From: Dryomyza anilis
Taxonomy: Eukaryota; Arthropoda; Insecta; Diptera; Dryomyzidae
Direction: 5' to 3'
DNA: 64,000 bases
NCBI GenBank assembly: GCA_951804985.1
Contig: OX638133.1
Location: forward strand, 64,577,867-64,641,866
Numbering within the stretch: the first letter of the stretch is position 1; every line of letters starts with the position of its first letter. Made by a program: the position numbers and the translations under genes. The notes below the pieces were generated by a model. The model did not search any database and was not told the origin of the DNA. It was given only the letters and a program-made list of their open reading frames with translations. This document shows positions 1 to 11,117 of the stretch, piece after piece.

Positions 1-1595
1 ATAACTTCAGCGTTCATACATACACGGGCGCTTTTATGTCTGGCTTTGCTTTGTTGTCTTATTCTTGGAAACACACACATGCATACAATGTATATCATCT
101 TTTTGATACCTCTGCATATAAAAACAAATTGTACTCAGTTACTTTTTTGATACCTAAGAACATAATGTCTTAATATCTAAAAAATTGGTGTTAGTTACTT
201 CCAACAGACAGAGGGCACACTAACAAACACATGGCAACATCGCAAAACAAAGCATACGAGCGAATATTACAGACAAAGAAAGATCGATGAAAACAACCAC
301 AAATCCATGAACACGTGTTCTTTTTTGCGAAGAATAAAGCAACAATTTTGTGTTGTTTTTGGTTATTAATAATCAATAAATGCACTTCTCAAAATCCAGT
401 AGAATAAAGCTTGTGTACTTTGTTGATAACTTAGTAATTTGCTTTCTTAATTTTCTGAAAATAAATTCTAAATTCAGTGTCGGATTAAGTCGGGTTTTGC
501 AATCTTCGGACATAAAATGTTTAGTTATGTTGATTGTGAATCCTATGGTAACTAAGCACTATTGTCCAGAGAGACCTTGGATACCTATTTTTTCATTAAG
601 TTGTGAAATGTCATACATGTTATGGGACATATAGACGCGCGTATTTTTTGTGCTTTCACAAGAATATAAATGTCCAAAGCGAACAGTATTGCCAGGATTA
701 CGATAATTATCGTTTTGTACGATGCTTAATTATATTTATTTACGTATTTTGTTATTCATAGACATCGACTCCAGATGTATCGCCCAGCGAAATACGGATT
801 TAATTCGCCAGAAAATTTGATATTAATTCTTTCGGTTGTCTTCAAAATAAAAATTATAGCAAGCAATGACAATGACAAATCAATGACAAATTTAAGGTCA
901 GTGACAATTGTCACGAAATGATATTTTTGCAAGAAAGTGAAAAAGAAAACGGTGACAATAGTTATGAAGTTATTCTCAATGATTTGCATTTTAAAGAGTT
1001 TTTTTTGTACATAATTTATTTAATAGCACTTAATTTCTGCTTGAAATGCAACCATATACAAAATATTTACCGATTTTGAACGCGCATCTTTTTCTGCATA
1101 AAACTGTTTTTGAATTTTTTTCACTTATATTTTGTTCTTACAACCAATGTTTCTGTCCAATTTAACTCGCATAATTCATAATTGTGCATATTTATGCAAA
1201 ATTTTAACTTTAAATACATTTTAAATTTTTTATTTGATATTTGTTTACATTTTAATTTCAATTTTTTGACAGTTCATATAAAAAAAGCTTTTCACCACAG
1301 TGATGAGCTTTCGATTTATCACGTTTGAATACAGTAACAATTATTTATTACGAACGCTTTCAATATTTCAATGACTAGATTTTGTCACGGAATTGCCAGA
1401 ATACGGCTATTACTTTAAAATTAGATTGTCATGATATTATAATTGTTTTACTATTTTTAAGTATTTTCTGTATATCGACACGAAATTTTAATTCAATTCT
1501 TTTTTAGGTAATTCTTTTGCAATACAGAAAGAAGCTCTTGTTGTTTTAAGATTACACTCATTTTTATGTTAGATGTAGTGTTTCAGGAAATGTGT
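1..1595. other. AT-rich sequence without a recognised gene
   Basis: No coding region, RNA gene or clear transposon end was seen here. The open frames are short and lack recognisable domains. A perfect 14-bp palindrome (acgataattatcgt) lies at 700-713 and a shorter one (gacaattgtcac) near 902. Because ken has a splice acceptor just before its first coding exon, this stretch could include upstream noncoding ken sequence, but nothing in it shows that. Confidence 0.5.
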
Positions 1596-2073
1596 ATAAA
1601 AACCAAGGATTGAAACCGTAACCGACACCGATATCCATTTAAAACCGTTTCATTTTTAAAACCAAAATCCTAACCGAAACCGTTATACGAAAATCAGAAA
1701 TAAACCGATATCCAAAACCGATATAAACGGTTTCGGTATTATACCGGTTTAAAACGGTTTTTAAAAAAGTAAAAAAAGAAACAGAAAAACATATTTTATT
1801 TTATATGGAAGATCTTAAGTAAAATGTCATTAATTAAAATTTGGACTTCCCAAAATAAACATTTTTGGTTGCACAAAAATTCAAACCAAAATTGTTTTTT
1901 GAGAAACGATATTTCCAAAACAACGGTATTTAGTCTAATTTTTTTTTTTTTTTTTTCATTAATCGAATTAACAACAAAACACCAGCAACTCCAAGAAAAT
2001 TTTTACGTTAAAAAATCATTCAAATTTTAATAATATTGGTTTTTTATTTTATTATTAAAATATATAGAAGAGC

Positions 2074-3776
2074 TTGGGGTAAAGTGGGACAAGTTTCGAA
2101 AGTTCATTTGAATATTTTTTATATTCTTTCAAAGGATCTATTCAATGGAATACTATTTATAAGTCTTCTAATGGATTTTTGACTGATGTTTCAAAACAGC
2201 TCAATTTCGGACATAAACAAAACCATGGTAATGAAAGAAAAAAATGTAAAAAAGTTTCAAATTATTAACATCTCAGTAACTATTTAAGGAAATACGAAAA
2301 TGAAGTGCAAGTTCGACAAGTTTAAACATTTCAAGTATAAGGCAGATATTTACATTAGTGATGATTAAAAATTTCTTGTTCTTGCATTTTTTTTTTTGCA
2401 AGAACAAAAACGAGAACAAGATCGAGATTTTGCAAAAAAAAATAACAAGAGCAAGTGATTTTAATGTATTTATTATGTTTTAAGGTAATAATGATATACA
2501 AAAGAATTCATGATATTACTAAATATTGAACAACAAGTAACAATGGAAAGTGTGCAAAATATTTATGAACGTGAACATTAATGAAGATGTGTGATTTTTT
2601 TTGTTTTTGTCAATTCTAAAAAATATAAGCATCTTAAAAATAAGGCCTGTGAAGCACTTTTAAGCGGTAAATAGCTTTAAATGTGCTTCAAAAGTCGCTT
2701 CATAAAGATAAAACAGACAAAACCATGTTTTTTCTCTTTTCTTCGCTACGCTAGTTCGTACATCGATTATGCACTGTGCTATGCACATTATTATTTTTGT
2801 TTTACTTTTGTATATAGTTGTTTTTGTTAATTGTAAAATCATGAAGAAATAAAAAATAATATATGATCATTTTACAGTGTGATATATTTAGCTGATATAT
2901 TGCTTTTTGTGTTTTTCTTTTTTCACAAATCCGCTGATTCGTTTGAAAGTGCAACAACAACAAAAATGAGAATAATATTCCTTATATTTATTGTATTGTA
3001 GAACGAAAAGTCACCAAACACTTTTTTATGAAAAACTTAATTTTCGAGTTTGTTGATTAATATTATAAAAAGTAATTGATGCATTTTTAAAGTTGAAATA
3101 TCAACTAATAGATTTACATTTTCTTATCAATTGACAGATACATAAAGAAGTTTGTAAAAAAATATTTAGCATTTTGAAAATGTATTTGGTGACTTTTCGT
3201 TCATTTTATTATGGCCTTGAGATTTTGAATTGTCTCGTCAACATCAATTGATTTATACAATTATTTTTTATTAGTTAATTCTTGTTAAAATATAATTCAA
3301 ATTTTTATGTTATTGGTTTTATTTTTTTGTTGGTAAAATGTTGAAGAAATTGAAAATATGGAAAATAAGTAACTTAAATACAATTATTGTTCAAATTCTA
3401 TTCGTTTTCATAATTAATATGCAGTTTAAGATATTTGTCTTCGATCTTTTATTTAAAATTAAAAAGATTAAGATTACCATTTCTTGACTTGCTCTTCCAA
3501 ATGATCATCACTAGTTTACATATATTGCAGTTCACAGAATTGTTGAAATTTAATTTCTTTGGCTTTTATGGATGAAAATTGTACAAAATTGTTCTTCTTT
3601 GCAATTCAGATCATATCTCAGGTGAAGTCAAAATGTTGCTTTTCATTGGTTTGTGGTCACGAATTTTTAAATTAATATTTTTTCTTGGCGTAATCAATTA
3701 AATAATTCATATAACACAATATTTTTACTAAAATAACAACAAACATTGTTTAAATTACGTTTCCCACTTTACCCCA
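2074..3776. mobile_element. Nested inverted-repeat element inside the 1.6-4.0 kb hAT
   Basis: The ends are TTGGGGTAAAGTGGGA at 2074 and its exact reverse complement ending at 3776, 16 bp on each side. The 1.7 kb between them is AT-rich and carries no ORF with a recognisable domain. I could not find a clean target-site duplication, so the superfamily is not assigned. Its position between the two halves of the surrounding element shows it inserted later. Confidence 0.6.
3001..3202. mobile_element. 202-bp MITE-like inverted repeat (third nesting level)
   Basis: The sequence begins gaacgaaaagtcaccaaaca and ends with the matching inverted sequence, 17 bp paired before the first mismatch. A further isolated terminus of the same kind (tttggtgacttttagttc) is at about 10,983, just upstream of the first ken coding exon, so this is a dispersed family. 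No ORF and no clear target duplication. Confidence 0.55.
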
Positions 3777-4079
3777 ATATCATAATTTGATCATAATTTA
3801 GCACCATATAAAAAATGTAAAATTATTTGAAAAATATGGAAATAAAGAAAATTTATACAAAAACCGAATTCAAAACCGAAACCGTAACATGGAACCGGTA
3901 TACCGAAACCGTTTCGTTATAAAAACTAAAAACCGAAACCGTAACCGAAATCGAAACCGTTATTCGTTTAGGTTTCAATCCTTGATAAAAAAAAATTGAA
4001 AAACTTTAGAATAAACTATTGAAAATTGATCCAATATCAATAATCAGCTACGAACATGTAACAAAAACTCAAATAATCA

Positions 4080-4925
4080 AATCAAAAACAAAAAACCAAG
4101 CCAAAGCAAAAACTCAATATTAAAAGCACAAAAACTAAAGCAAAAACTAAATAAATTAAACAAAAGCAAAACATAATCAAAATCCCAAATACACAAAAGA
4201 AAAAAAAAACAAAAACAAATGCAAAAACACAAAAGCAAAAACTAAAAATTAAAAGCATAAGCACAAAACATAAAGAAAAACACAAAAATACGAAAATATC
4301 AAAAAAACCAAATCAAAAACAAAAGCAAACACCTAAATCCAAAAGCCAAACAAAAGCAAAAACAAAATCAAAACCACAAAAAAGAAAAAAAACACAAACC
4401 AAAATCAAAAACACAATAATAAAAATATATATTAAAACTTAAACAAAAAAGAACCAAAAGCCAAATAAAGCATAAACACAATCCAAAAGCCAAAATAAAG
4501 CAAAAATATATGCAAAAAGCAAAAACGAAAACAATCAAAAACAAACGCAAAATCAAAAACACAAAACAAAAAAAATTAAAACTAATGCGAAAGCACAAAA
4601 TCAGAAACACGAAAGCAAAAAAAAAATGAAAAAATAACAAAAAGCACAAAACAAGATCAAAAATAAAAACCCAAAACTCAAAATTTAAAATAAAATAAAA
4701 AAAAAATCAAAAGAATAGAAAAAATAATTGCAACAATAACACAAAAGAAAAATACAAATAAAAGAAAAAACAAAATAAAAAAGAAAACAAAATGAACAAA
4801 AGCACTAACAAAAATAAATAAACAAAAGTAAAATCACGAAACACAAAAAATAAAATAAAAGAATAAAAACACTGAAAATAAAATTTAAGGAAATCCAACG
4901 TAAACCAAAACCAACACAAAATGTC
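4080..4925. repeat. A/C-rich low-complexity tract (caaaaac-type)
   Basis: About 850 bp made almost only of A and C on the plus strand, in irregular caaaaac/aaaagc words. It has no fixed repeat period by eye. Long open frames on the minus strand translate to runs of F, L, C and V and are by-products of composition, not genes. Confidence 0.75.
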
Positions 4926-5387
4926 ATGCAGAGTTCGGATTCGCATCACTTTTTTTTACAACACATCCCGTCACAACGAGTGATGCTATACACTATTCTC
5001 GAAACCTGCCCTCGTGCGGGCTACGAAATTAAGAAACCGAGCTGAAGCCAAGTTTTTTTTTTATGTAGGAAGATGGAAAACTTCAAAAGACTCAGGAAGC
5101 CCGTGCTTCCAAATGTGCCTGATTTTACCGACTAAAACCATCTCCCTTTACTTCACATTCCTGCTAAACCCCTGCGGAAACACCAGTTAAGGAATTACTT
5201 AGCAGGGCAGGATATAATCAGTTATTCATCTGATTTCGTTCGTTTTGTGTGGCGACTGCAGCTGTCGGCTTTGGTTTAATTGCTCATCTTGGCGAAATCG
5301 TTGCATAATTTTTATTATGATGCTGTTTGCTGCTTCCCATGCATTAATGGACGTAAGCATGAACTTCATGATTCCTTCTGGAGACAC

Positions 5388-6125
5388 CTATTCATTTGCG
5401 AGTTCCTCCAACTGGAATTTCTCGCTTCTAAATCTAACGCATTCTATCAGCACATGTTTTGCATTTTTCGCTTTGCTCACGCAGTATATGCAATATGGGT
5501 CGTCTACGTATTTATATTTATACAGGTATTTCCGACAACATCCGTGACCTGAAAGGAATTGCGTCAGATGGTAGCTGGTGTCGCCATGTTTTCTATCTAC
5601 CCATGTTCTCAAATTTGGGATCAATCTGTGTGTCCATCTGCCTTTTGTCGAAACGTCCCATATTCTTTGCTTTTATGCCATGTCGCTATTTCTTATTGCC
5701 CGCTTTATTGCAAGGGACACACTTCCGTATAGTGTACGGATAGTGCGAGTTTCTGTTGCGTGTTTCGCCGTCATTTCGATGGGTAATCTACCAGCAATTA
5801 CATTAGGTGCATCTTCCGAGATTGTTCTATATCCACAGCATACTCGCAGTGATGCTAGCCTGTATGCAGATTTTACTACTTTCATGTACGATTGACACTC
5901 TGTTGCCGCAACCCATATCGGCGCCGCATACATTATTGTCGATGTAGTTTCCTAATCGGCTGTTTTGGGACCTCCAACGTTGCGCATCAGCCTTGCTAGA
6001 GCAGATCCAACTCGGGCAGATTTAGTTCCGGTCTGTCCAAGAGATTCTCTAAAGTTCAGCCTGTGATCTAGCTGGGCTCCCAGCTACTCCAGTTGAGGTG
6101 AGGATGTAATGGTGTGTTCACCGAT
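5388..6125 (-). pseudogene. R1-like element, reverse transcriptase C-terminal region and terminal Cys/His motif
   Basis: Two minus-strand frames continue one another with a frameshift. The first (about 6125-5673) contains the sequence typical of the R1 thumb region (short matches such as GEHTI, LDHRLNF and ALARLM, then YRTISEDAPNVIAGRLPI). The second (5624-5388) contains YHLTQFLSGHGCCRKYL followed by a C-x2-C...H-x4-C arrangement, the conserved tail of R1-type ORF2 proteins. In-frame stops are present. It joins at its upstream side to the foreign insertion at 6,125-6,692, and the region that should carry the catalytic FADD/YADD box is missing there. Confidence 0.85.
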
Positions 6126-6692
6126 TCGAATTTTCGATTGTATATAATTTCGATACCGTTTCGAATTCGTAACGATATCGTTAAATTTCTATGGAATCAA
6201 TATTGAATGATTTGTCAAAAGAAGCTGTTCAATGAAACCAATTAATAAATTTTAAAATTGTATGAAATTTTGCAACTGTTAGAAACTTTTAAAATTTAGT
6301 ATGTATGAAATATTTTTTTGCTGGTTCAATAAACTAATTTTTTATCCCAAAATAGGTAAACAATCTTAATGTTGTGGATGCTATAGAATGCTTGGTGCAC
6401 AGCTCTATGAAAGATAATTTCTTAAAATAGTATAAATTTATTTAAATAGTATAATTCGTTTCGATATCGAAATTGAATAATTTTTCGAATTCGTCTAGAT
6501 ATCGAAACTGAATCAATTTTCGAATTCGTTTCGATATCGAGAATTCATACAATATCGATATCGTTAACGATAGAGCCATTCTTTTCGAGAACGTTATCAT
6601 TCTCGAATCGTTAACGATAGTCGAAAACGATAACATTGTTCGTTCAAACGATATCGTTTCGAATTCGTTTCGATATCGTTTGGTATGCTGGG
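6125..6692. mobile_element. Insertion rich in TTCGATATCG motifs within the R1 element
   Basis: This 0.57 kb block separates two parts of the R1 reverse transcriptase. It is dense in ttcgatatcg, ttcgaattcg and aacgatatcgtt words at both ends, concentrated at 6,125-6,190 and 6,450-6,692, with AT-rich sequence between. The symmetrical distribution of palindromic motifs suggests a non-autonomous DNA transposon with subterminal motif arrays. Terminal repeats and target duplication are not clear enough to name a superfamily, and the loss of about 130 R1 codons shows that a deletion also happened here. Confidence 0.5.
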
Positions 6693-7390
6693 TTCGTATT
6701 GTTTAGGCCCTTCCTCTGTGTCGTCTAGGAGTGTCCTTTGCTGAAAGTAGTTAGCTGTAATCCTTGTCAGGGACTCTCAGCTCATTCAGTGTATTTAGGG
6801 TTTAGCTCCAGCTTGCGGAGGCATTTTTAATGTCTAGTGTTACCACAGCACAGTATTGTTTATCGCCCCCAGCCATCTTTTTCCAGCGATAGCTTTACTG
6901 GCAATATCACATACTGAGGCGTCAACAATACTGCGCTTCGTTCTGAATCCGGTCTGACATTCAGATAGACCTGTCGGCCCTTCTGTGATGCATTCCAAGC
7001 GCGTGTATATTATTCTCTCCAGAATTTTTCCAGCTGTGTCGAGCATGCACAGCGGCCGGTGAGAGGACGGTTCCTCTGGTGTTTTTTGTCGCCTTTAGGT
7101 ATAAGAACGAGACGCTGGCGTTTCCATCGTTTGCGGAAAGGTTCCCTCCTCTAGTCACGATGAGAAGAGGTTAGTGAAGATGTCTGGCTTCTTCTGTATC
7201 GCGAGTTTAAGGACTGCATTTGGAATTCCATCTAGGCCGGGAGTTTTGTTGGTTTTTTAGTCGCTTGGCAGCATCTAGAACTTCCTTAGTTGTCACCCGC
7301 CGTATCGCTTTAACTTCGTAATTTAGACTTCTGGGAATGGTGAAAGGTTCGTGCTGCGGAAAAAGGCCAGCTACGATTTTTTCCATCATA
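6693..7390 (-). pseudogene. R1-like element, N-terminal reverse transcriptase fragments
   Basis: Minus-strand frames carry recognisable RT pieces: a finger-region segment at 7389-7207 (TKEVLDAAKRLKNQQNS), the LLDTAGKILERII-type box and a GF-R-RSIVDA box at 7046-6840, and a GPKQYE-like segment near 6,700. They lie in different frames with stops between, so no continuous protein could be made. The motif order matches R1/Waldo-type RTs as known from insects. Confidence 0.83.
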
Positions 7391-7412
7391 TCCGGACACG
7401 TCGGCGCATTAC

Positions 7413-7710
7413 CTATTCTATTTCAATAGCTTGATGATCGCTATTTGTGTATGCATTCTTGACATACCATTGAATGCGTTTCGAGAGTGTTCTGATGGCG
7501 TACGTTAGGTAGACGATCGATCCACCTCTCCCATTACAAAAAGTAAGGGTGTTGTCATTGTTCAGTAAGACAAGATCCAGGGATACAAAGGCTTCCAAGA
7601 GAATCGTTTCTCTCCTATTGGTTCGAACTCTGACCCTTTCGGCTACCCTGGCATTGAAGTCGCCCGCAATGATGACAAGTGACTTTCCTCTGACGTCGCA
7701 CATTGGGAAA
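7413..7710 (-). pseudogene. R1-like element, C-terminal half of the AP endonuclease domain
   Basis: The minus-strand frame contains VIIAGDFNARVAE, the catalytic Asp/Asn box of APE-type endonucleases, and further down GSIVYLTYA and TNSDHQAIEIE, corresponding to the SIVDLT and SDH boxes. The SDH box provides the catalytic histidine. Thus the second half of the endonuclease is readable although the first half lies 1.9 kb away at 9.57-9.93 kb. Confidence 0.85.
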
Positions 7711-8261
7711 ACGTAGTCAAAACTCTTGCATTGGGGGTAACTAAAAATTTTGGAATTTAAACTTTTTCTTCGTTTTTCGTCATTTGGAAACATCAGTAAT
7801 GTAGAAAATGAGCTTTGCAAGCCATTTGACCCAAGGTCCTACGGTCTACGGTCGTCTAAAGTGAGTTTATTTTGATAGAATTTTTTTAGCAAAAAAATGT
7901 AAGTGTCAATGCTGCCTACAAATCGCTGTAGAATCGCCATTTTTTATTGGAATCGGACAATTTTTAGTTAGAACATTTTATTAAGAACATTAATGCAAAC
8001 AATTTACGGTAAAAATAGTATTTTAGTTCTATTTGTTTAGGTAGATATGGGTAGTTAAACTTATCTTTTAATTTTTAAGTTTTTTTTTTAATTGTGTTTT
8101 TCAATGAAATAGAACTTGTTTGGATCATCTCGGATCAACCAAATACTTATGTACTGATTAGTAGGATCCTTTACCTACATGCCAGTACTAAATTTATCTG
8201 CAACTATTTGCAACTAATTAAGATTTTTCGATTTTAAAATATCTCCACAATCTCCGTATGC

Positions 8262-8748
8262 GCCATTCCACACAAAATCGACCACACAAAATCGACCAAA
8301 AATTTGAGATTTTACCTTTTCGATTTCAATCAAATTTAAGCAACTGATAAAGGGTATCAAGATATGTACTATCTTTTTACGCCCACTACTTTCAGAGATA
8401 CAGTTACAAAAAATGGCCATACAAAAGTGATTTTTGTCCCATTTTTGTATATATTTTTTGTATATATTTTTTGTATATATTTAAATATCTCTTACACTAG
8501 AAATTCTAGAAACTCCGTTGATGGCTCATTTTAAAGCTAATAGCAAAATCATTTAGAAAAAATAAGTTGTAACTTCTAAACGTGAACATGTGGCACGTGG
8601 TAATTATCCTTGCACTTCAAAATTGATGGCCTTAAAAAGGATCCTTTTTAAAATTCTGATCAATGCATACCTCGATATCAGTTGTCCAAATTTCATTGAT
8701 ATCGAAGAAGATGAGTTCTAACCGCTGGTCGATTTGTTGTGGAATGGC
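8262..8748. mobile_element. 487-bp inverted-repeat element
   Basis: It starts gccattccacacaaaatcga and ends with ggtcgatttgttgtggaatggc. The two ends match over about 22 bp with one base inserted and one substitution. No ORF and no convincing target duplication. The motif aaaatcgacc is locally repeated at the left end (8,274 and 8,288), suggesting slippage. Confidence 0.5.
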
Positions 8749-9131
8749 CCATATATGAAAAAAAAATTTTAACATATGACATTTTAACACTTTGAAACCT
8801 AATTTAAATCGTTTTGTATAATATTTTTAAAAGAAAACGTCAACAAAAGGGTTCAATGGGTGGTAATGGGTTAACGTAATCTATAAAAAGGACATACTAT
8901 TTGATTACAAGTCTTCGATAATAAAAATTTAAATAATATATTGTACACTAGTTTTTTTTTTCATATGAGATCATTTAATGTTTAACCCACTTTAACTAAC
9001 TTTCCGAATCCATTGTCATAACATTGACATTTTTGTTTGATTTTACACTGCGCAATTCTTCGAAAGTCTTAACTTCCGGCTGTAGGGTATCAGCCCCTAA
9101 TAGCGATAAACAAAAAAAAATATATATTCCA

Positions 9132-9565
9132 GTCCATTTTCTAAAGAATTCTGAAGGTAATATCAACATTTCAATTATGTAGAAACTAGCCCCCCTGGGC
9201 GGTTACTATGTATCGCGATTCGAAAGTCAATGCGATACGAAAATCCATTTTCTAAAGAATTCTGAAGGTAATATCAACATTTCAATTATCTAGTCTAAAA
9301 AATGTAGAAACTAGCCCCCCTGGGCGGTTACTATGTATCGCGATTCGAAAGTCAATGCGATACGAAAGTCAATTTAATTCGAAGAAAAAAGCGTTGCGAA
9401 GGCAAATTCATACAATCTTACGGAATTGAAAAGTTAGCCGTGTTGTCACTTTGTGAATTTGAATACGAAATTTCCAAATTTGAATGCGAAAGTCACACTA
9501 CCGAAGTACCATTTATTAGAATGCGAGTAATAACACTTTCGAATCGCATGACAGAGTAACCCACC
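9132..9565. mobile_element. MITE-like inverted repeat with a tandem-duplicated left end
   Basis: A left terminus containing ggcggttactatgtatcg then cgattcgaaagtcaatgcg occurs twice (within 9,132-9,240 and 9,242-9,362). The duplicated unit is about 110-120 bp, the second carrying a 12-base insertion (agtctaaaaaat). The right terminus (about 9,530-9,565) is the inverted counterpart, reading inward gggttactctgtcatgcgat then tcgaaag. The element sits exactly where the R1 endonuclease reading frame is broken. Confidence 0.6.
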
Positions 9566-9932
9566 AGGCGATGCGAGCGTTTTTGCTATGTTTTTCCCAA
9601 TGTGCGTCGCTTACTAAACGATCGAGCATCTCCTCGAACTCTCGGGTGCTCATAATTGGTGCTGCGTAACAATTGTAGAAGTGTATTCCTTTCACCTTGG
9701 CGTGTACAAATCGGTCATGTTGCGTACTGTTTCTTCTTTCGAAAGGTGAGCTACCGCATGCCCAGATTGTAGCCATTGCGGTCTTATCTTCTGCCCATTT
9801 CACGTTTCTACATGGTGTTTTGTATGGTTCGCTTATGAGCGTAACTTCTATTTTGAGTTCATCAACCGTTTTTGATAATATGGCCTGCGCTGCCTCACAG
9901 TGATTTAGATTGATTTGCAGACATCTAATCAT
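9566..9932 (-). pseudogene. R1-like element, N-terminal half of the AP endonuclease (ORF2 start)
   Basis: The minus-strand frame begins MIRCLQINLNHCEAAQ and continues with ELKIEVTLISEPY, the start of APE-type endonucleases in R1-clade ORF2 proteins. The N and E of these boxes are metal-binding or catalytic positions in the family. The frame is intact for about 120 residues, then runs into the MITE terminus at 9,565. The ATG at 9,932 directly follows the end of the ORF1 region, as usual for the clade. Confidence 0.87.
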
Positions 9933-9949
9933 TTTTGTTAAGTCTAGAG

Positions 9950-10745
9950 AGGTCTACCGCCTTGTACGCTAGACATATGTAGCTTCCCGTAGAATGCTCG
10001 TTGCCCCCTGTACAGCCTAGTTCGCAGATGGCGCATTTCGGCTTAGCAACACAGGATTTGGCTTTGTGGCCCTTACTACCACATCGGAAGCATAAGTCCA
10101 TGCGGTCTTCCTTGTTTTGACACTGTCTCGCTCCATCTCCAAATTCCAGACATCTGTAGCATCGTGTCGGGTTAAAGCACTCCTAAAGGCGACACCTTAT
10201 CCAGCCTATACGTACGTGGCCCGCTTTCAACAATGCGTTCGCTGCCTGTGCTGGAAGGCTTATTAGCGCCGTTTGTGTTCCGTCTCGCATGGATCGGAGA
10301 GACTTAATGGCGATTCTTTCGGGCTCGGTTGCATCGATTGTAGCTCAGATCCGTTTTCCATTCACTCTCCTGTTTTTTGTGCTGGTTTTTTGTGGTAGTC
10401 ATCCTATTTCGGGCTTGCTCTTTGCTGGCAATGTCGCTGTTTACATCTCGTTGTTCATTGTTTGCATCGACCTTTATAACCATTCCCGGTGGTAAGGATC
10501 TTGGAGTTCCGTATACTTTTGGCGATCGAAGTATTCTCGATTTGTTTTTAAAAGGGTTCAAGTAGCTTTCTTCATTTATCGAGATTGTAGATTTATCAGC
10601 TGCGGTAGCCAAGTGTGCCACCAACGTAGCATTGCGCCCGCTTGCTCACTCCCGATAGCCGCCTGTACTGGGGTTTTTAGGCCAGCCTGCACCGTAACTT
10701 TATTCTGTAAATGACTTTCCATTACTTCATACTACTCCTCCTTTG
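9950..10745 (-). pseudogene. R1-like element, ORF1 (nucleic-acid-binding Gag-like) remnant
   Basis: Near the C-terminal end (about 10,165-9,990) the minus strand encodes three zinc knuckles in a row. The second is a perfect CX2CX4HX4C (CFRCGSKGHKAKSC), the first has lost its histidine, and the third is CAIC with a longer spacing. Such triple knuckles are characteristic of ORF1 proteins of R1 and related insect LINEs, which coat the element RNA. The N-terminal part is a polar, lysine-rich frame at 10,624-10,304. The frames do not connect, so this is not functional. Confidence 0.8.
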
Positions 10746-10924
10746 CAAAGAGAAAATAAAGAATCATAGTGTTATGGTATTCATTTCGCGGGGCAACTCC
10801 GCAACTGCGAAAACAGACTGCCCCGAGCAGCACGCGCATTTTCACAGCCAGTTAATTTTGTTGTTGTATGACTTGTTTATGTGGCGCTAGAGTTCGTCAC
10901 TGTTATAATAGACTGCGCAATGTT

Positions 10925-11117
10925 TTAATAGTTTATATAATAATTACCAACAAAGTTGAAATTTCATATTTTCATAAAATGTATTTGGTGACTTTTAGTT
11001 CTAAAACCACGATATAGTATATTGGATACATTCCTTTTGCATTCCAATTACAACATTTTTGCTTACACATAAGTTAATTATATATATATTTTTCTTAGTC
11101 TTTTACAGACATCAAAG
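10925..11117 (+). other. ken: Upstream intron end and last bases of the ken 5' leader
   Basis: A pyrimidine-rich tract followed by ttttacag places a 3' splice site at 11,107-11,108. The nine bases acatcaaag (11,109-11,117) would be the end of the spliced 5' leader before the start codon. An upstream noncoding exon must therefore exist, but I could not locate it in the window. A single MITE terminus (tttggtgacttttagttc) is present near 10,983. Confidence 0.6.

Larger units (their letters stand above)
1604..3984. mobile_element. hAT-like non-autonomous DNA transposon
   Basis: The left end reads CAAGGATTGAAACCGTAACC and the right end, read inward on the other strand, CAAGGATTGAAACCTAAACG, giving a 14-bp perfect terminal inverted repeat. 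The flanks are ataaaaac (1596-1603) and ataaaaaa (3985-3992), an 8-bp target duplication with one mismatch, as expected for hAT elements. Both subterminal regions (about 1610-1760 and 3865-3970) are filled with reiterated AACCG/CCGAAACCG motifs, which hAT transposases often need for binding. No transposase ORF is present. The middle is interrupted by another inverted-repeat element at 2074-3776. Superfamily is inferred from TIR and target-duplication length only. Confidence 0.72.
7710..9565. other. Foreign sequence interrupting the R1 endonuclease
   Basis: No part of the R1 endonuclease is found here, while its two halves lie on either side. The stretch contains an inverted-repeat element at 8,262-8,748 and a MITE-like block at 9,132-9,565, with AT-rich sequence between that I do not recognise. 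It therefore probably represents more than one insertion. The right boundary coincides with the end of the 9,565 inverted repeat. Confidence 0.6.
4949..10900 (-). mobile_element. Degenerate R1-clade non-LTR retrotransposon
   Basis: On the minus strand the order is ORF1 with CCHC zinc knuckles (about 10.74-9.95 kb), endonuclease (9.93-9.57 and 7.71-7.41 kb), reverse transcriptase (7.39-6.69 kb) and C-terminal region with a cysteine/histidine motif (6.12-5.39 kb). A 3' UTR of about 430 bp follows and ends in eight A residues (minus strand) at about 4,949. This is the usual R1/LOA-type layout. The coding frames are broken by frameshifts and stops, and two foreign segments (6,125-6,692 and about 7,710-9,565) interrupt it. 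The 5' end is not sharply defined and lies near 10.85-10.92 kb. It is inactive. Assignment to the R1 clade rather than LOA or I rests on remembered similarity of the domains. Confidence 0.85.

Noticed and set aside
4082..4949. Long minus-strand frames encoding F/L/C/V-rich peptides
   Set aside because: They are translations of an A/C-only low-complexity tract and have no domain or normal composition.
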